Virus record (IMG/VR): IMGVR_UViG_3300042892_004016
Location: 51,895 to 115,894 of that record
DNA: 64,000 nucleotides
Reading direction: 5' to 3' (one strand)
Source of the DNA: a virus
Shown here: in pieces, positions 52,219-62,120 of the stretch
Layout of the letters: the number at the start of each line of letters is the position of its first letter
How positions within the stretch are numbered: the stretch's first letter is position 1
Made by a program: the position numbers and the translations under genes
Notes under the pieces: model-generated
What the model was told of the DNA's origin: nothing
Seen by the model: the letters and a program-made list of their open reading frames with translations, nothing else
The model's database searches: none

Positions 52219-55200
52219 ATGACAACCAAAATTGTACTAGAAAATATTGCAGACACCTCACTGGCTACCTTAACTGGTCCAAAAGTGTCAAGTATTGTGT
52301 ATGTGGGTGATGACACTGCTGCTGCGGTAGAAGGTGGACAAAGCATAACATTACTGGGCAGTGGTTTCAGTGCAGGCGCCAGCGTACTGGTCAGTGGCAC
52401 AGCAGCAACAGTGGTCACAGTGGTAAGCAGCACACAGATTACGTTTACCAGTCCACCACAGACAGCAGGCACCTATGTGATTTATGTGATTAACTCAGAT
52501 GGTGGCACTGCCATTAGCATTCCTGGAATCAGTTACAGCGGAACGCCCAATTGGTCAACCAGCGCCGGCAGTTTAGCCACAGTGTATGAGACTGCCAGTA
52601 TCAGCAACACGGTCACCGCAACAGGTGATGCTCCAATAACCTATAGTTTAGCCAGTGGTACCTTACCCACAGGCTCTACATTGGACAGCAGCACTGGATT
52701 ACTCAGTGGCACTGCACCAGCAAGTGCTGGTAGTACCACATATACCTTTACAATTCAAGCCAGTGATTTACAAAATCAAACTACCAACAGAACATTCAGC
52801 GTTACTGTCGATGCCGATGCAGTAACTTGGAGCAGTCCAGCAGACAACACATCATACACGTTAGAGCAAGATAGTGCCATGGCCAATGTGGTGTTGAGCG
52901 CTGCCAGCGCAGCCGGCAAGTCAATTACATATACTGCAAACAGTTTGCCCACTGGCATCAGCATAAGTGGCAGCAACATAGCAGGTACCCCCACTGTCAC
53001 AGCCAATACTACCAGTATAATAACAGCCACGGCCGCAGTCACTAACAGAACTGCAACCAGAACACTAAACTGGGTGGTAAGTGTGGCTTCTGATCCTTAT
53101 TTTAAAAATACTGTTTTATTATTAAATGGTGAAACTACAACCCCAACATGGCTAGATGATGCTAGTACTAATAATATTCTAGTAACTAATAGAAGTGATT
53201 TTAGAACAAACGCTGGAATAATACCGACTGGACGTACTCCCTATAACAAGACGACATATCCCAATGCAGGTAGTGCATGGTTTGCCGGGGAAGGATATGA
53301 TACACTAACTTATACACAGCCTGCGATTAGTACTGTGTTTACTATGGAAATGTGGATATATCCTACAGCCGTTCAAAGCGACCGATGGATATACGGAGGC
53401 GCATCGTCTGGTCCGTTGTTTGTGATTAATGGCCAAATGGGATTGGCTTTTGGTCACCAAGGAGCATTTGCTTTTTATACTGCGGCAAATATTCTTACGG
53501 TGAATACCTGGGCCCACGTTGCAGTCGTGCGCACCGGAACCGGTGCTGGCGAATGTAAAATGTATTTAAACGGCACACTGGTAACTCCCGCTTCCGGCTC
53601 GTTTACAGATAGTACTACCTTTGGGTCACAGTCAGTCACAATAGGTGGCGCTATAAACGGTTACTCTCAACTGTATATTGGTCACATTGCCGATCTTCGT
53701 ATTGTTAATGGTACTGCAGTATACACTGGTAATTTTACAGCGCCCGCTGCACCACTAACAGCAGTTGCAGGTACAGTATTTCTATCATTACAGTACAAAC
53801 AAGGCACTACCAATTCAGGATTTGTAGATGATAGTACCAACGGGTTCCCTATTATTCGGTCTGGCAATTCTGCGCAAGGCTCGTTCAGCCCACATAGTCC
53901 AACCGGCTGGAGTAATTACTTTGACGGTACCGGAGATTATTTAACATTACCAAGCTCGGCCAACTTATCACCGGGGTCAGTTTTTACATTTGAAGCATGG
54001 ATCTTTTTGCCAATCGCGGCAGTGGCAGGTGCAACTATATACGGAGCAGGCGGCAGCGGACAAATGCAAATTGGATACGAAGGTACGGGAAATTGGGGAG
54101 TGGCAGCCCGAACAACGGCCTGGAGATTTACCTCTACTACGATCCCAATTGTAGGACAATGGAATCATATCGTCGTAAGTAGAGGCGGTACCGGAACTAA
54201 TCAAACAAGCTTATTCTTAAATGGAACCCGGGTTGCCAATGGAACAGTATCGGATGCGTTCAATACGACAACTTCGTATCAAGTTGGATATGATAACGGG
54301 GGAGGCGGCGCCTCATGGACCGGATACATATCAAGTTTACGTTTAGTACCAGGGGTCGATGTATATGGATATACGAATACAACCATTACTGTACCCACTG
54401 CACCGCTGACAGCAGTTGCCAGCACTGCGTTATTGACTTGCCAGAACAATAGATTCATTGACAACAGCACTAACAATTTCACACTCACTGCCTCGGGTGA
54501 CGTAAAAACACAGGCATTTAGTCCCTTCGCACCTACTGTTGAATACAGTGCTGCTACTCATGGTGGCAGCATGGGGTTTGATGGTACAGGGGATTATTTG
54601 GTTACTTCAGGGGCAGCATTGGATACTGGTGCAGGAACCTCAGATTTCACTATGGAGTGCTGGGTCTATAACAAAGGGTATTCTGGTAGTCAATACGGAC
54701 GAGGAATTTTCACATTCTACCCAGCTGCTGGATACGCAAATAGTAGATTTATGTTTCGGCTGAATAATGGTGGAGACCAAATAAACGTCTTTATGTATAT
54801 ATCTGGAACGTTACACATCAACACAACATCGACCGCATTAGCCACACCAAACGCGTGGACTCACCTTGCATTTGTACGACAATCTGGTACTTTTAAACTT
54901 TACATAAACGGAGTTCTGGATTTTTCTTCAACCGGTATATCTGCTAGTCTTAATACTTTTGATAAATTTGATATTGGTAGAAATCAAGACGGTAGTTTAC
55001 CAGATTTTAACGGAAATATTTCAGACTTCCGTTACGTTAAAGGTACTGCTGTGTATACCGCTAACTTTACTCCACCTACAGCACCGCTAACTGCAATTTC
55101 AGGAACTCAACTGTTGCTCAAAGGAACAAATGCAGGCATAATTGACTCTACTGGTAGAAACGATTTAGAAACGGTTGGCTATACTACCGCAGAGCCAGGA

Positions 55201-55773
55201 CGTAGACAACCAGAAATTAATACTCAAGTAAAAAAGTATGGAGACAGCAGTATATTTTTTGGTGGCACTGGGGATTATTTATCTACTCCAATTACTTTTT
55301 TAAATGGAGATTTTGGTACTGATAATTTTACTGTAGAATTTTGGATGAATGCTACTGGTGCAGGAACTTATGTTGCAGTTGTTGGAACACAAAGTATTGC
55401 TGGTACTACTGCCGGCATGTGGAGAATTAGTAATAGACTCAATTCAGCAAATGGTATTTATTTTAATTATACTACCGGCAGCGCTTTTGTCGATATTACA
55501 TTCAGCACAACAAATTACAACGACGGAACTTGGCATCACGTTGCTGCCTGCAGAGCCTCAGGAACATTAAGAATGTTTGTTGATGGGGTTTCAGTCGGAA
55601 CTCCCACAGCCGTATCACAAAACCTATCCTCCGGCCAAAAAACAGTTGTTGGTTATAATGCACAGGATACTCAATATTACACTGGTTACATAGACGAACT
55701 CAGAATAACTAAAGGTGTAGCAAGATATACAACAACATTTACGCCACCCGCTGCAGCGTTCATCACAAGGTAA
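52219..55773 (+). CDS. LamG adhesin with four LamG domains
   Basis: 1184 aa. Anchor MTTKIVLENIADTSLATLTG, then TIG at about 21-107 (GGQSITLLGSGFSAGA), two He_PIG domains at about 108-290 (ITYSLASGTLPTGSTLDSST; ITYTANSLPTGISISGSNIA), then four LamG-like domains. Their strand pairs are WFAGEGYDTLT...FTMEMWIYP, YFDGTGDYLTL...FTFEAWIFLP, GFDGTGDYLVT...FTMECWVYNK and FFGGTGDYLST...FTVEFWMNAT. Each closes with a D(L/F)R(I/Y)V(N/K)GTAVYT-type strand. It has the highest LamG count here, predicted glycan-binding. DNA in the LamG part is less repetitive than in the TIG part. Confidence 0.87.
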   Translation: MTTKIVLENIADTSLATLTGPKVSSIVYVGDDTAAAVEGGQSITLLGSGFSAGASVLVSGTAATVVTVVSSTQITFTSPPQTAGTYVIYVINSDGGTAISIPGISYSGTPNWSTSAGSLATVYETASISNTVTATGDAPITYSLASGTLPTGSTLDSSTGLLSGTAPASAGSTTYTFTIQASDLQNQTTNRTFSVTVDADAVTWSSPADNTSYTLEQDSAMANVVLSAASAAGKSITYTANSLPTGISISGSNIAGTPTVTANTTSIITATAAVTNRTATRTLNWVVSVASDPYFKNTVLLLNGETTTPTWLDDASTNNILVTNRSDFRTNAGIIPTGRTPYNKTTYPNAGSAWFAGEGYDTLTYTQPAISTVFTMEMWIYPTAVQSDRWIYGGASSGPLFVINGQMGLAFGHQGAFAFYTAANILTVNTWAHVAVVRTGTGAGECKMYLNGTLVTPASGSFTDSTTFGSQSVTIGGAINGYSQLYIGHIADLRIVNGTAVYTGNFTAPAAPLTAVAGTVFLSLQYKQGTTNSGFVDDSTNGFPIIRSGNSAQGSFSPHSPTGWSNYFDGTGDYLTLPSSANLSPGSVFTFEAWIFLPIAAVAGATIYGAGGSGQMQIGYEGTGNWGVAARTTAWRFTSTTIPIVGQWNHIVVSRGGTGTNQTSLFLNGTRVANGTVSDAFNTTTSYQVGYDNGGGGASWTGYISSLRLVPGVDVYGYTNTTITVPTAPLTAVASTALLTCQNNRFIDNSTNNFTLTASGDVKTQAFSPFAPTVEYSAATHGGSMGFDGTGDYLVTSGAALDTGAGTSDFTMECWVYNKGYSGSQYGRGIFTFYPAAGYANSRFMFRLNNGGDQINVFMYISGTLHINTTSTALATPNAWTHLAFVRQSGTFKLYINGVLDFSSTGISASLNTFDKFDIGRNQDGSLPDFNGNISDFRYVKGTAVYTANFTPPTAPLTAISGTQLLLKGTNAGIIDSTGRNDLETVGYTTAEPGRRQPEINTQVKKYGDSSIFFGGTGDYLSTPITFLNGDFGTDNFTVEFWMNATGAGTYVAVVGTQSIAGTTAGMWRISNRLNSANGIYFNYTTGSAFVDITFSTTNYNDGTWHHVAACRASGTLRMFVDGVSVGTPTAVSQNLSSGQKTVVGYNAQDTQYYTGYIDELRITKGVARYTTTFTPPAAAFITR

Positions 55774-55779
55774 TAAATA
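55772..55779 (+). promoter_or_regulatory. Late promoter box
   Basis: AATAAATA overlapping the stop of the LamG gene, 6 bp before the ATG at 55786. Confidence 0.55.
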
Positions 55780-55785
55780 CATACT

Positions 55786-58092
55786 ATGGCACTCACTAAA
55801 TTACCCGGATATACACTAGATACTACTAAGAACTTTACATTCGCCAACGCCAATGTAACGGGTAATATCAACACTGGCAACGCCAACTTAGGCAACGCAG
55901 CCACAGCTAATTTCTTTATTGGCAACGGCAGCTTACTCACTGGATTAGCAGCTGGATACGCAAACAGCAACGTGGCCAGTTACTTGCCAACTTATGCTGG
56001 TAATATAACATTTACCAATGCAGCAGCTACAGGCAACATAATCCCCACTGCAAATGTCATGTACAGTCTGGGTAATGCAACCAACATGTGGAAAGATGTG
56101 TATGTTGGTCCTGGCTCACTGTATGTTAATAATGTAAAGGTACTGGAACAAGTTTCTACTACTATGATATTCTCAGCGGATATCAATCAAAACATCAGAA
56201 TAAACACCAGCGGTACAGGCGATATAGAACTATTACCCGCCGGCACTGGTAAGATTGCAGTTAAAGGCGCATTGCAGATACAGAGCAATGTCAATGTAAC
56301 CACCAACGACGGCAATGCAGTTAATTTCTCAGTGCCCATATTGGTAGACAGTATCACCAGCAAAACCGCAAACAGCGATCTTATATTAACCGCCGCCGGA
56401 ACTGGATCAGTTAAAGTATCTGATGACTTTGTAGTAACCGGCAACCTAACAGTTCAGGGCGTGGCCAGTATACTGAGTGTGACTTCACTGAGTGTTGAAG
56501 ATAATATAATTGATATCAGTGCAGAAACTACCGGTGCTCCCAGTAATAATGCAGGCATCAGAGTAGTACGTGGTGACGAGGCCGCAGTTCAGATCAGATG
56601 GAACGAAACCACTGATACTTGGCAGTTTACCAATGACGGCTCTGTTTATTCAAACTTGGGTGCTGGCTCATCCTATGCAAACAGCAACGTGGCCAGCTAC
56701 TTGCCAACCTATACTGGTAATTTAACGGCAGGCAACATAAGCACTAGTGGCGTGTTAACTGCAGGCGATACTACCGTAACAGGCAACTTGACAGTCAGTG
56801 GAACCACAGTCACTGCCAATGTCACTACCATTGTAGTTAAAGATCCAATTATAGAACAGGGCGGCAACACTGCCGGCGCACTAACTACCAATGACGGCAA
56901 AGACAGAGGTCAGTTATTGCATTACTATACCACTGTGCCAGTTGATGCATTCATGGGTTGGGATAACTCAAATGCAGAATTTGCATTTGCCAGCAACGCC
57001 TCTGTATCAGGAGAAGTCGCCACATTCAACAGCTTTGGCAATGTTCGTGCAAACTTCTTTATAGGCAACGGCAGTGCATTAACTGACATAGCTGGCGCCA
57101 ATGTAACTGGCGCAGTTGGATTAGCCACGTATGCAACAACTGCCAATAGTGTAGCAGGAGCCAATGTAAGTGGAACGGTTTCTTCAGCCACTTACGCAGC
57201 TACAGCAAACGCAGTAGCAGGTGCTAATGTAACAGGAGCTGTTAGTTTAGCCACATATGCAACAACAGCCAATAGTGTAGCAGGTGCCAATGTAAGTGGT
57301 CAAGTAGCCAATGCATTATTAGCTGGAACAGTATACACAAATGCACAGCCAAATATCACTTCAACAGGTACATTAACAAGTTTGGCAGTTACAGGCAACG
57401 TCACTACAGGCAACGCCAATTTAGGCAACGCAGCCACAGCCAGTTACTTTATAGGTGACGGCAGTTTACTGACAAATTTACCTGCAGGCTATGCCAACTC
57501 AAATGTAGCCAGTTACTTGCCAACCTACACTGGCAATTTAACTGCAGGTAATGCTAATATTACCAGTGCATTAACCACTGCCAATTTAACAGTTACTAAC
57601 AAGACCAATCTAGGCAGCAATGCCAATATAACAATTACTGGCGGCACCGCTGGATATGCACTGACAACTGATGGTACAGGAAATTTAAGTTGGAGTGCAG
57701 CCTCAGGCGGCGGTGGTGGTGGATTAACCTACACTGCGGCAACCACACCACCAGCAAGTGGCAATATAGCAGGCGACCAGTGGTTTAACACCACAGCCAA
57801 TGTATTGTACGAATATATAAATGACGGTACAAGCACCTACTGGGTAGACATGCAGACCCCCACAGTGGGTGCAGCAATTTCTACTACCTATGTTAATCGC
57901 AGCTATACTGGTGATGGCACCACAGCCACTTACACTGTGTCCACTGGATGCACTGTCAACAACATTTTAGTATTCTTAAATGGTATCTGTCGGATGCCAA
58001 CCACTGACTACACGGTAAGCGGCACAGTGCTAACACTGATTCCAGCGCCCACTGCAGGCACAGTTATTCAAGTGAGAGAATTACCAAGATAA
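55786..58092 (+). CDS. Fibre shaft, LDTT class
   Basis: 768 aa. Start LTKLPGYTLDTTKNFTFANA. Shaft units include GNANLGNAATANFFIGNGSL and SNVASYLPTYAGNITFTN. A VEDNIIDISAETTGAPSNNA...RWNETTDTWQF module lies at about 235-300. One GKDRG module (KDRGQLLHYY...FMGWDNSNAEF) lies at about 345-410, then a four-unit GANV(S/T)G array in 21-residue form. A GDQWFNTTANVLYEYINDG segment is followed by a terminal YTGDGTTATYTVSTG...IQVRELPR module. Unlike the other LDTT shafts it lacks a hydrophobic tail and is followed by a 49-aa ORF. Confidence 0.84.
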   Translation: MALTKLPGYTLDTTKNFTFANANVTGNINTGNANLGNAATANFFIGNGSLLTGLAAGYANSNVASYLPTYAGNITFTNAAATGNIIPTANVMYSLGNATNMWKDVYVGPGSLYVNNVKVLEQVSTTMIFSADINQNIRINTSGTGDIELLPAGTGKIAVKGALQIQSNVNVTTNDGNAVNFSVPILVDSITSKTANSDLILTAAGTGSVKVSDDFVVTGNLTVQGVASILSVTSLSVEDNIIDISAETTGAPSNNAGIRVVRGDEAAVQIRWNETTDTWQFTNDGSVYSNLGAGSSYANSNVASYLPTYTGNLTAGNISTSGVLTAGDTTVTGNLTVSGTTVTANVTTIVVKDPIIEQGGNTAGALTTNDGKDRGQLLHYYTTVPVDAFMGWDNSNAEFAFASNASVSGEVATFNSFGNVRANFFIGNGSALTDIAGANVTGAVGLATYATTANSVAGANVSGTVSSATYAATANAVAGANVTGAVSLATYATTANSVAGANVSGQVANALLAGTVYTNAQPNITSTGTLTSLAVTGNVTTGNANLGNAATASYFIGDGSLLTNLPAGYANSNVASYLPTYTGNLTAGNANITSALTTANLTVTNKTNLGSNANITITGGTAGYALTTDGTGNLSWSAASGGGGGGLTYTAATTPPASGNIAGDQWFNTTANVLYEYINDGTSTYWVDMQTPTVGAAISTTYVNRSYTGDGTTATYTVSTGCTVNNILVFLNGICRMPTTDYTVSGTVLTLIPAPTAGTVIQVRELPR

Positions 58093-58093
58093 T

Positions 58094-58243
58094 ATGGCTA
58101 CCACTGTATCATACACTGATATTAGCACTACCAGTTTTTCCAGTATAAAACCTAGAATCTCTAATATTGTAGTCACTACCGATTCATACGTGGCCAGTGG
58201 TGCTACCTTTACACCGCCAACAACCGAGGTATTAACCAAGTAA
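58094..58243 (+). CDS. 49-aa ORF, unknown
   Basis: ATG 1 bp after the shaft stop; reads MATTVSYTDISTTSFSSIKP then RISNIVVTTDSYVASGATFT and ends TTEVLTK. The SIKPRISNIVV stretch resembles the (S)PKISSLTYAG entry into TIG domains in the large adhesins, so it may be the leftover anchor of a lost adhesin or a tiny real protein. No ribosome site beyond coupling. It fills the gap between shaft and the 58283 gene. Confidence 0.5.
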   Translation: MATTVSYTDISTTSFSSIKPRISNIVVTTDSYVASGATFTPPTTEVLTK

Positions 58244-58255
58244 CTGAAATATTAT

Positions 58256-58263
58256 CATAAATA
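58256..58263 (+). promoter_or_regulatory. Late promoter box
   Basis: CATAAATA, 19 bp before the ATG at 58283; TTGAGAAC lies between. Confidence 0.55.
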
Positions 58264-58282
58264 CACATTGAGAACATAAACT

Positions 58283-58882
58283 ATGGCATTTCCAACATCA
58301 CCTGCAGACGGGCAACTAGCACAGCAAAACGGTATATACTATATCTATGCCAGTGCCACCAGCAGCTGGACCAGACAACCGGCAGTGTCCAACTCAATTT
58401 TCAGCATTACCACTAACACGTTTACCGGTGACGGCGCCACTAACAGTTACTCGCTGAGTTCGATACCAACAAGCACTGACTTTGTTTCAGTAAACGTTAC
58501 CGGCATTCTACAACAAAAATCAGCATACACTGTCAATGGTGGCTTATTGACTTTTACTGAAATACCAGCCAATGGTGCAGCAATAGAAATCAGAACTCTG
58601 GTAGCCAGTGCAGTAAGTATACTGACTGGATTAGTGTACGATAATTTTACTGGTGATGGTTCTACGACAGTGTATGGATTGGCCACTAGCCCACTCAATA
58701 AGACCTACACAATGGTCACAGTGGGCGGCATTACACAACTAAAAACCAGCTACGATTTAGCTGGATCAATATTAACATTCACTACTGCACCTCCCAGCAC
58801 AAGTCCAATTGAAGTTGTAACATTTGGACCTGCACCAAGCGCATCTGACGCTGTACTTCACCCATTTTTTATGATGGGTTAA
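58283..58882 (+). CDS. Short shaft-end protein with HPFFMMG tail
   Basis: 199 aa. The start MAFPTSPADGQLAQQNGIYY and YASATSSWTRQP is a common phage virion N-terminus. It is followed by two copies of the FTGDG...YTVNGGLLTFTEIPANGA module (residues about 45-110 and 118-185) that also ends the shafts at 29689, 33039, 49099 and 55786. The last residues HPFFMMG parallel SPFLFL of 49099, and here too a class A partner follows 13 bp later. It has its own late promoter. Confidence 0.82.
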   Translation: MAFPTSPADGQLAQQNGIYYIYASATSSWTRQPAVSNSIFSITTNTFTGDGATNSYSLSSIPTSTDFVSVNVTGILQQKSAYTVNGGLLTFTEIPANGAAIEIRTLVASAVSILTGLVYDNFTGDGSTTVYGLATSPLNKTYTMVTVGGITQLKTSYDLAGSILTFTTAPPSTSPIEVVTFGPAPSASDAVLHPFFMMG

Positions 58883-58895
58883 TAAAGGAATAAAC

Positions 58896-59225
58896 ATGGC
58901 ATTTTCATATCAAATATTAGGACAAACCAGTCCCACAGCAACCACTAACACTGACTTGTATACTGTGCCAGCAGCCAACTCTGCCATAGTAAGTACACTG
59001 GCAGTTTGCAATCAAAACAGCAGTGCAATCTCATACAGAGTGGCAGCTAGAAAGAATGGCGCAGCATTGAGCACGGATCATTATATTATATACAACGGCA
59101 CAATACCAGCCAATGACACAGTAACACTGACATTTGGCATGAGTTTGGCTGCAACTGATATTATCACTGTGTATGCAAACACAGCTAACGTCAGCTTTAC
59201 TTTATTTGGAACACAGGTATCATAA
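58896..59225 (+). CDS. Class A small partner protein, copy 2
   Basis: 109 aa. MAFSYQILGQTSPTATTNTD, SAIVSTLAVCNQNSSAISYR, ending VSFTLFGTQVS. Paralogue of 51001 with equal length. Ribosome site AAAGGAAT. Its stop is 1 bp before the next ATG. It precedes a LamG adhesin, whereas copy 1 precedes a Gly-rich tip; so the same class is used with both tip types. Confidence 0.82.
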   Translation: MAFSYQILGQTSPTATTNTDLYTVPAANSAIVSTLAVCNQNSSAISYRVAARKNGAALSTDHYIIYNGTIPANDTVTLTFGMSLAATDIITVYANTANVSFTLFGTQVS

Positions 59226-59226
59226 A

Positions 59227-61839
59227 ATGGGTGTAAAACTACAGAGTACACAAAAAGTATCCACGGTGCATTCACTTGCCTCCGCGACGACGCCTGGCCC
59301 AGTTATAACCAGTGTGGTTATAACTGACTCCAGTTTCAATCCAGTTGACGATACTGCTGTAAGTACTGCTAATGGTTACATAAAAGTATTTGGTACTTTA
59401 TTTGAAACTGGCTGCGTGTTATATGTGGGTGGTGTAGCTGCAACCAGCACTGCATTTGTAAGTTCAAGTGAAATTCGTTGCCAGCTGGCCCCAACTACCA
59501 GTAACACTCAAATTGTGTACGTGGTTAACCCCAGTGGCAGTACAGCAGTTTACTTAAGTGGCATTGTGTTCAGCGGAGTACCCGAATGGAGCACCAGCGC
59601 AACACTATCCAATGTTGCCGTAGGAAGTGCGTTCTCAGTGAGCCTGTCAGCTACCAGTGACAGCACGATTACCTATAGCTTGGCAGCAGGCAGCAGCTTG
59701 CCTTCAGGCACATCACTAACCAGTGTTGGTGTGTTCAGTGGCACGGTGACAGGACTGGAATTGGATACCACCTATAGCTTTAGTGTGGTAGCAACTGACA
59801 CACAATTACAGGACACCGCTAGAACATTTAGCATAAGTTTTGTGATTTCCGATGAATATTTCAAGTTCAACACACTGTTATTAACTGGCAATGGCACTAA
59901 CGGCGCAAATAATAATACATTCGTAGACCGTAGCACTAATGCAGGTACAGTCACCACATCAGGTACCCCCAATCAGGGCACATTCTCACCATACCATCTA
60001 ACGGGCTGGGGCGTTTATTTTGATGGCACTGGTGATTGGTTAACTGTAGCTGATAACGCAAACTTGCAAATGGGTACAGGAGACTTTACTATTGAGGGAT
60101 GGTTCCAGTTAGAAGTGGTGGGTACAGCCCGAGGATTAGTAAGTAAAGGTACTGGTACAACTGGGTTGGCTGTGAGTATCACTGCTGGCAATTTATTGCA
60201 GATGTCCACAACCACAACAAATCAAGCTGGAACAACCACTTTGATTTCAGGCAAGTGGTATCATTTTGCTATGGTTAGATCAGGGACAGCAACAGGCAAT
60301 ATAAAGCTTTACTTGAATGGAGTTTTGCAGGCAACAAGTGCAACAGCAATCAACACAGATTTCAATCAAACTAATATTCTTTATATTGGTGCTGACCGGG
60401 TGGCCACCTCCCCTATGATAGGACATATATCCAACGTGAGACTGGTTAAAGGCACAGCAGTGTATACCGCAGCTTTCACCCCTCCGGATTCAGCGCTGAC
60501 AGCCATTACTAATACACAGCTATTAACTTGTCACCTTAATAGAATAGTCGATTCTAGTACTAATGCTTTTCCTATTACAAGAGTAGCGGATGCTAGGGTG
60601 ACGGCAGTTGGCCTATTTGCTGTAGGTGTAGCATATAATCCCACACTACACGGGGGAAGTGCATACTTCAGGCCCAGTAACAACATAGCGGGCGGCGACT
60701 ATTTGATTGTGCCTGCAAGTGCTGCGCCTGCTGGCACCGGCGACTTTACCATTGAATTTTGGTCATATATTGACTCCAATGGGTTTGTTAATGGTGGGTC
60801 ACTGTTCCTGTTTACCAACGGAGCAGCTGGTCATTTTTATCTGCGACCAGAAAACAACACATACTGGCGAGTGGCCACCTTAGCTGGGCAAATTAACTAC
60901 ACCACCGGTGGTACATTTTTTCTGAATCAATGGATGCATCATGCGGTAGTTAGAAATGCAGGAACAGTGTATTACTATCAAAACGGAGTGTTACGTGGAT
61001 CTATTGCAGACGGTACTAACTATGCCCCAACTGTTTTCAACGTCAATAATTACGCTCAGTACGGTGCAGGAGGTCATATTAGTGACTTCCGTGTGGTTCT
61101 AGGAACAGCAGTGTATACCGCAGATTTCACCCCTCCGGTGTCAGCATTAACCGCCATTACCAATACCAGTTTGTTGCTCAGTTTTACCAATGCAGGTATT
61201 ATTGATGCGACTGCTAAAAATAATTTTCTAATAACAGGACAAGTCTCTGTTAGTACTACTGCACCAAAATTTGGAACAGGTAGTATATACTTTGGCAGCA
61301 CTGCACAAGTCAATAAAATAGTTGGATCGTTCAATACTGATACTGGTAATTTTGGGACTAATGATTTCACTGTAGAATATTGGTTCAAGAGTGTAGCGGG
61401 AAGAAACGTCGGTGATTATGTGGTCTGGATGACAACCACTGGCTCTTATACCCTGACAGGCGCGAATGCTGCTGGTAATTGGGCAATCACCGGCTCCGGC
61501 GCTTTATTGTACTGGCAGTCTCAGTATGCATCAACCTCCACCCTATCTACAAGCTCAACAGCAATACTAGACGATAACTGGCATCACATTGCATTTGTTA
61601 GATATAGTGGCGTGCTCTCAATATATTTTGATGGAGTGTCTCAGGCGTCAATTGCACACACACTTAATTACGCTAGACCCATAGCATCTACCAAATTGGC
61701 AATAGGAGGACCAACTACATCTGGCAGCGCTGCTTACGGTATAGTTAACGCATATATAGACGACCTCAGAATCACCAAAGGTGTAGCAAGATACACAACA
61801 ACCTTTACACCACCAGCCAATGCAGCACTACCAAAATAA
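59227..61839 (+). CDS. LamG adhesin with three LamG domains
   Basis: 870 aa from the ATG at 59227. An in-frame ATG at 59173 lies inside the class A gene and is rejected. Order: short anchor (MGVKLQSTQKVSTVHSLASA); a diverged TIG at about 18-115 (GCVLYVGGVAATSTAFVSSS); He_PIG at about 116-205 (ITYSLAAGSSLPSGTSLTSV). Three LamG-like domains follow at about 260-420 (YFDGTGDWLTV...FTIEGWFQLE), 470-640 (YFRPSNN...FTIEFWSYID) and 690-870 (IYFGSTAQ...FTVEYWFKSV). The end, DDLRITKGVARYTTTFTPP, is shared with 52219. Predicted host-surface sugar binding. Confidence 0.86.
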   Translation: MGVKLQSTQKVSTVHSLASATTPGPVITSVVITDSSFNPVDDTAVSTANGYIKVFGTLFETGCVLYVGGVAATSTAFVSSSEIRCQLAPTTSNTQIVYVVNPSGSTAVYLSGIVFSGVPEWSTSATLSNVAVGSAFSVSLSATSDSTITYSLAAGSSLPSGTSLTSVGVFSGTVTGLELDTTYSFSVVATDTQLQDTARTFSISFVISDEYFKFNTLLLTGNGTNGANNNTFVDRSTNAGTVTTSGTPNQGTFSPYHLTGWGVYFDGTGDWLTVADNANLQMGTGDFTIEGWFQLEVVGTARGLVSKGTGTTGLAVSITAGNLLQMSTTTTNQAGTTTLISGKWYHFAMVRSGTATGNIKLYLNGVLQATSATAINTDFNQTNILYIGADRVATSPMIGHISNVRLVKGTAVYTAAFTPPDSALTAITNTQLLTCHLNRIVDSSTNAFPITRVADARVTAVGLFAVGVAYNPTLHGGSAYFRPSNNIAGGDYLIVPASAAPAGTGDFTIEFWSYIDSNGFVNGGSLFLFTNGAAGHFYLRPENNTYWRVATLAGQINYTTGGTFFLNQWMHHAVVRNAGTVYYYQNGVLRGSIADGTNYAPTVFNVNNYAQYGAGGHISDFRVVLGTAVYTADFTPPVSALTAITNTSLLLSFTNAGIIDATAKNNFLITGQVSVSTTAPKFGTGSIYFGSTAQVNKIVGSFNTDTGNFGTNDFTVEYWFKSVAGRNVGDYVVWMTTTGSYTLTGANAAGNWAITGSGALLYWQSQYASTSTLSTSSTAILDDNWHHIAFVRYSGVLSIYFDGVSQASIAHTLNYARPIASTKLAIGGPTTSGSAAYGIVNAYIDDLRITKGVARYTTTFTPPANAALPK

Positions 61840-61860
61840 TAAAATACTAAAGGAAATAAC

Positions 61861-62088
61861 ATGGCACTAACTAGAGTACAACCCTACATGTTAGATACAA
61901 CATCTAACATTGCCTTTACTGGTTCTAACATCACGTTGGGCAGTGTCAGTAACCTGCATATAACTGGTGGTAGCAGTGGTCAAGTATTAACAACTGATGG
62001 CTTAGGCAACTTATCATTTGCCGCCGGCGCAGGTGGTGGCTCTACTACTGTCAAAATATACGCCATGGGCTTGATTTTGGGTGCTTAA
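61861..62088 (+). CDS. Minimal shaft with MGLILGA tail
   Basis: 75 aa. Start VQPYMLDTTSNIAFTGSNIT (LDTT class), one ISLGSVSNLHITGG-type unit (TLGSVSNLHITGGSSGQVLT), a short Gly linker, then KIYAMGLILGA. It is essentially the first and last parts of a long shaft such as 43851 with the middle removed. Ribosome site AAAGGAAA. The next clear gene is a class B partner, as for the long version. Confidence 0.8.
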   Translation: MALTRVQPYMLDTTSNIAFTGSNITLGSVSNLHITGGSSGQVLTTDGLGNLSFAAGAGGGSTTVKIYAMGLILGA

Positions 62089-62120
62089 ACAGACTCAATA
62101 TCAGCCCAAAGTTGATTTTT

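Noticed and set aside
59173-59226. Upstream start for the LamG adhesin
   Set aside because: It overlaps the class A gene in another frame; the ATG at 59227 immediately after that gene's stop fits the cassette pattern.
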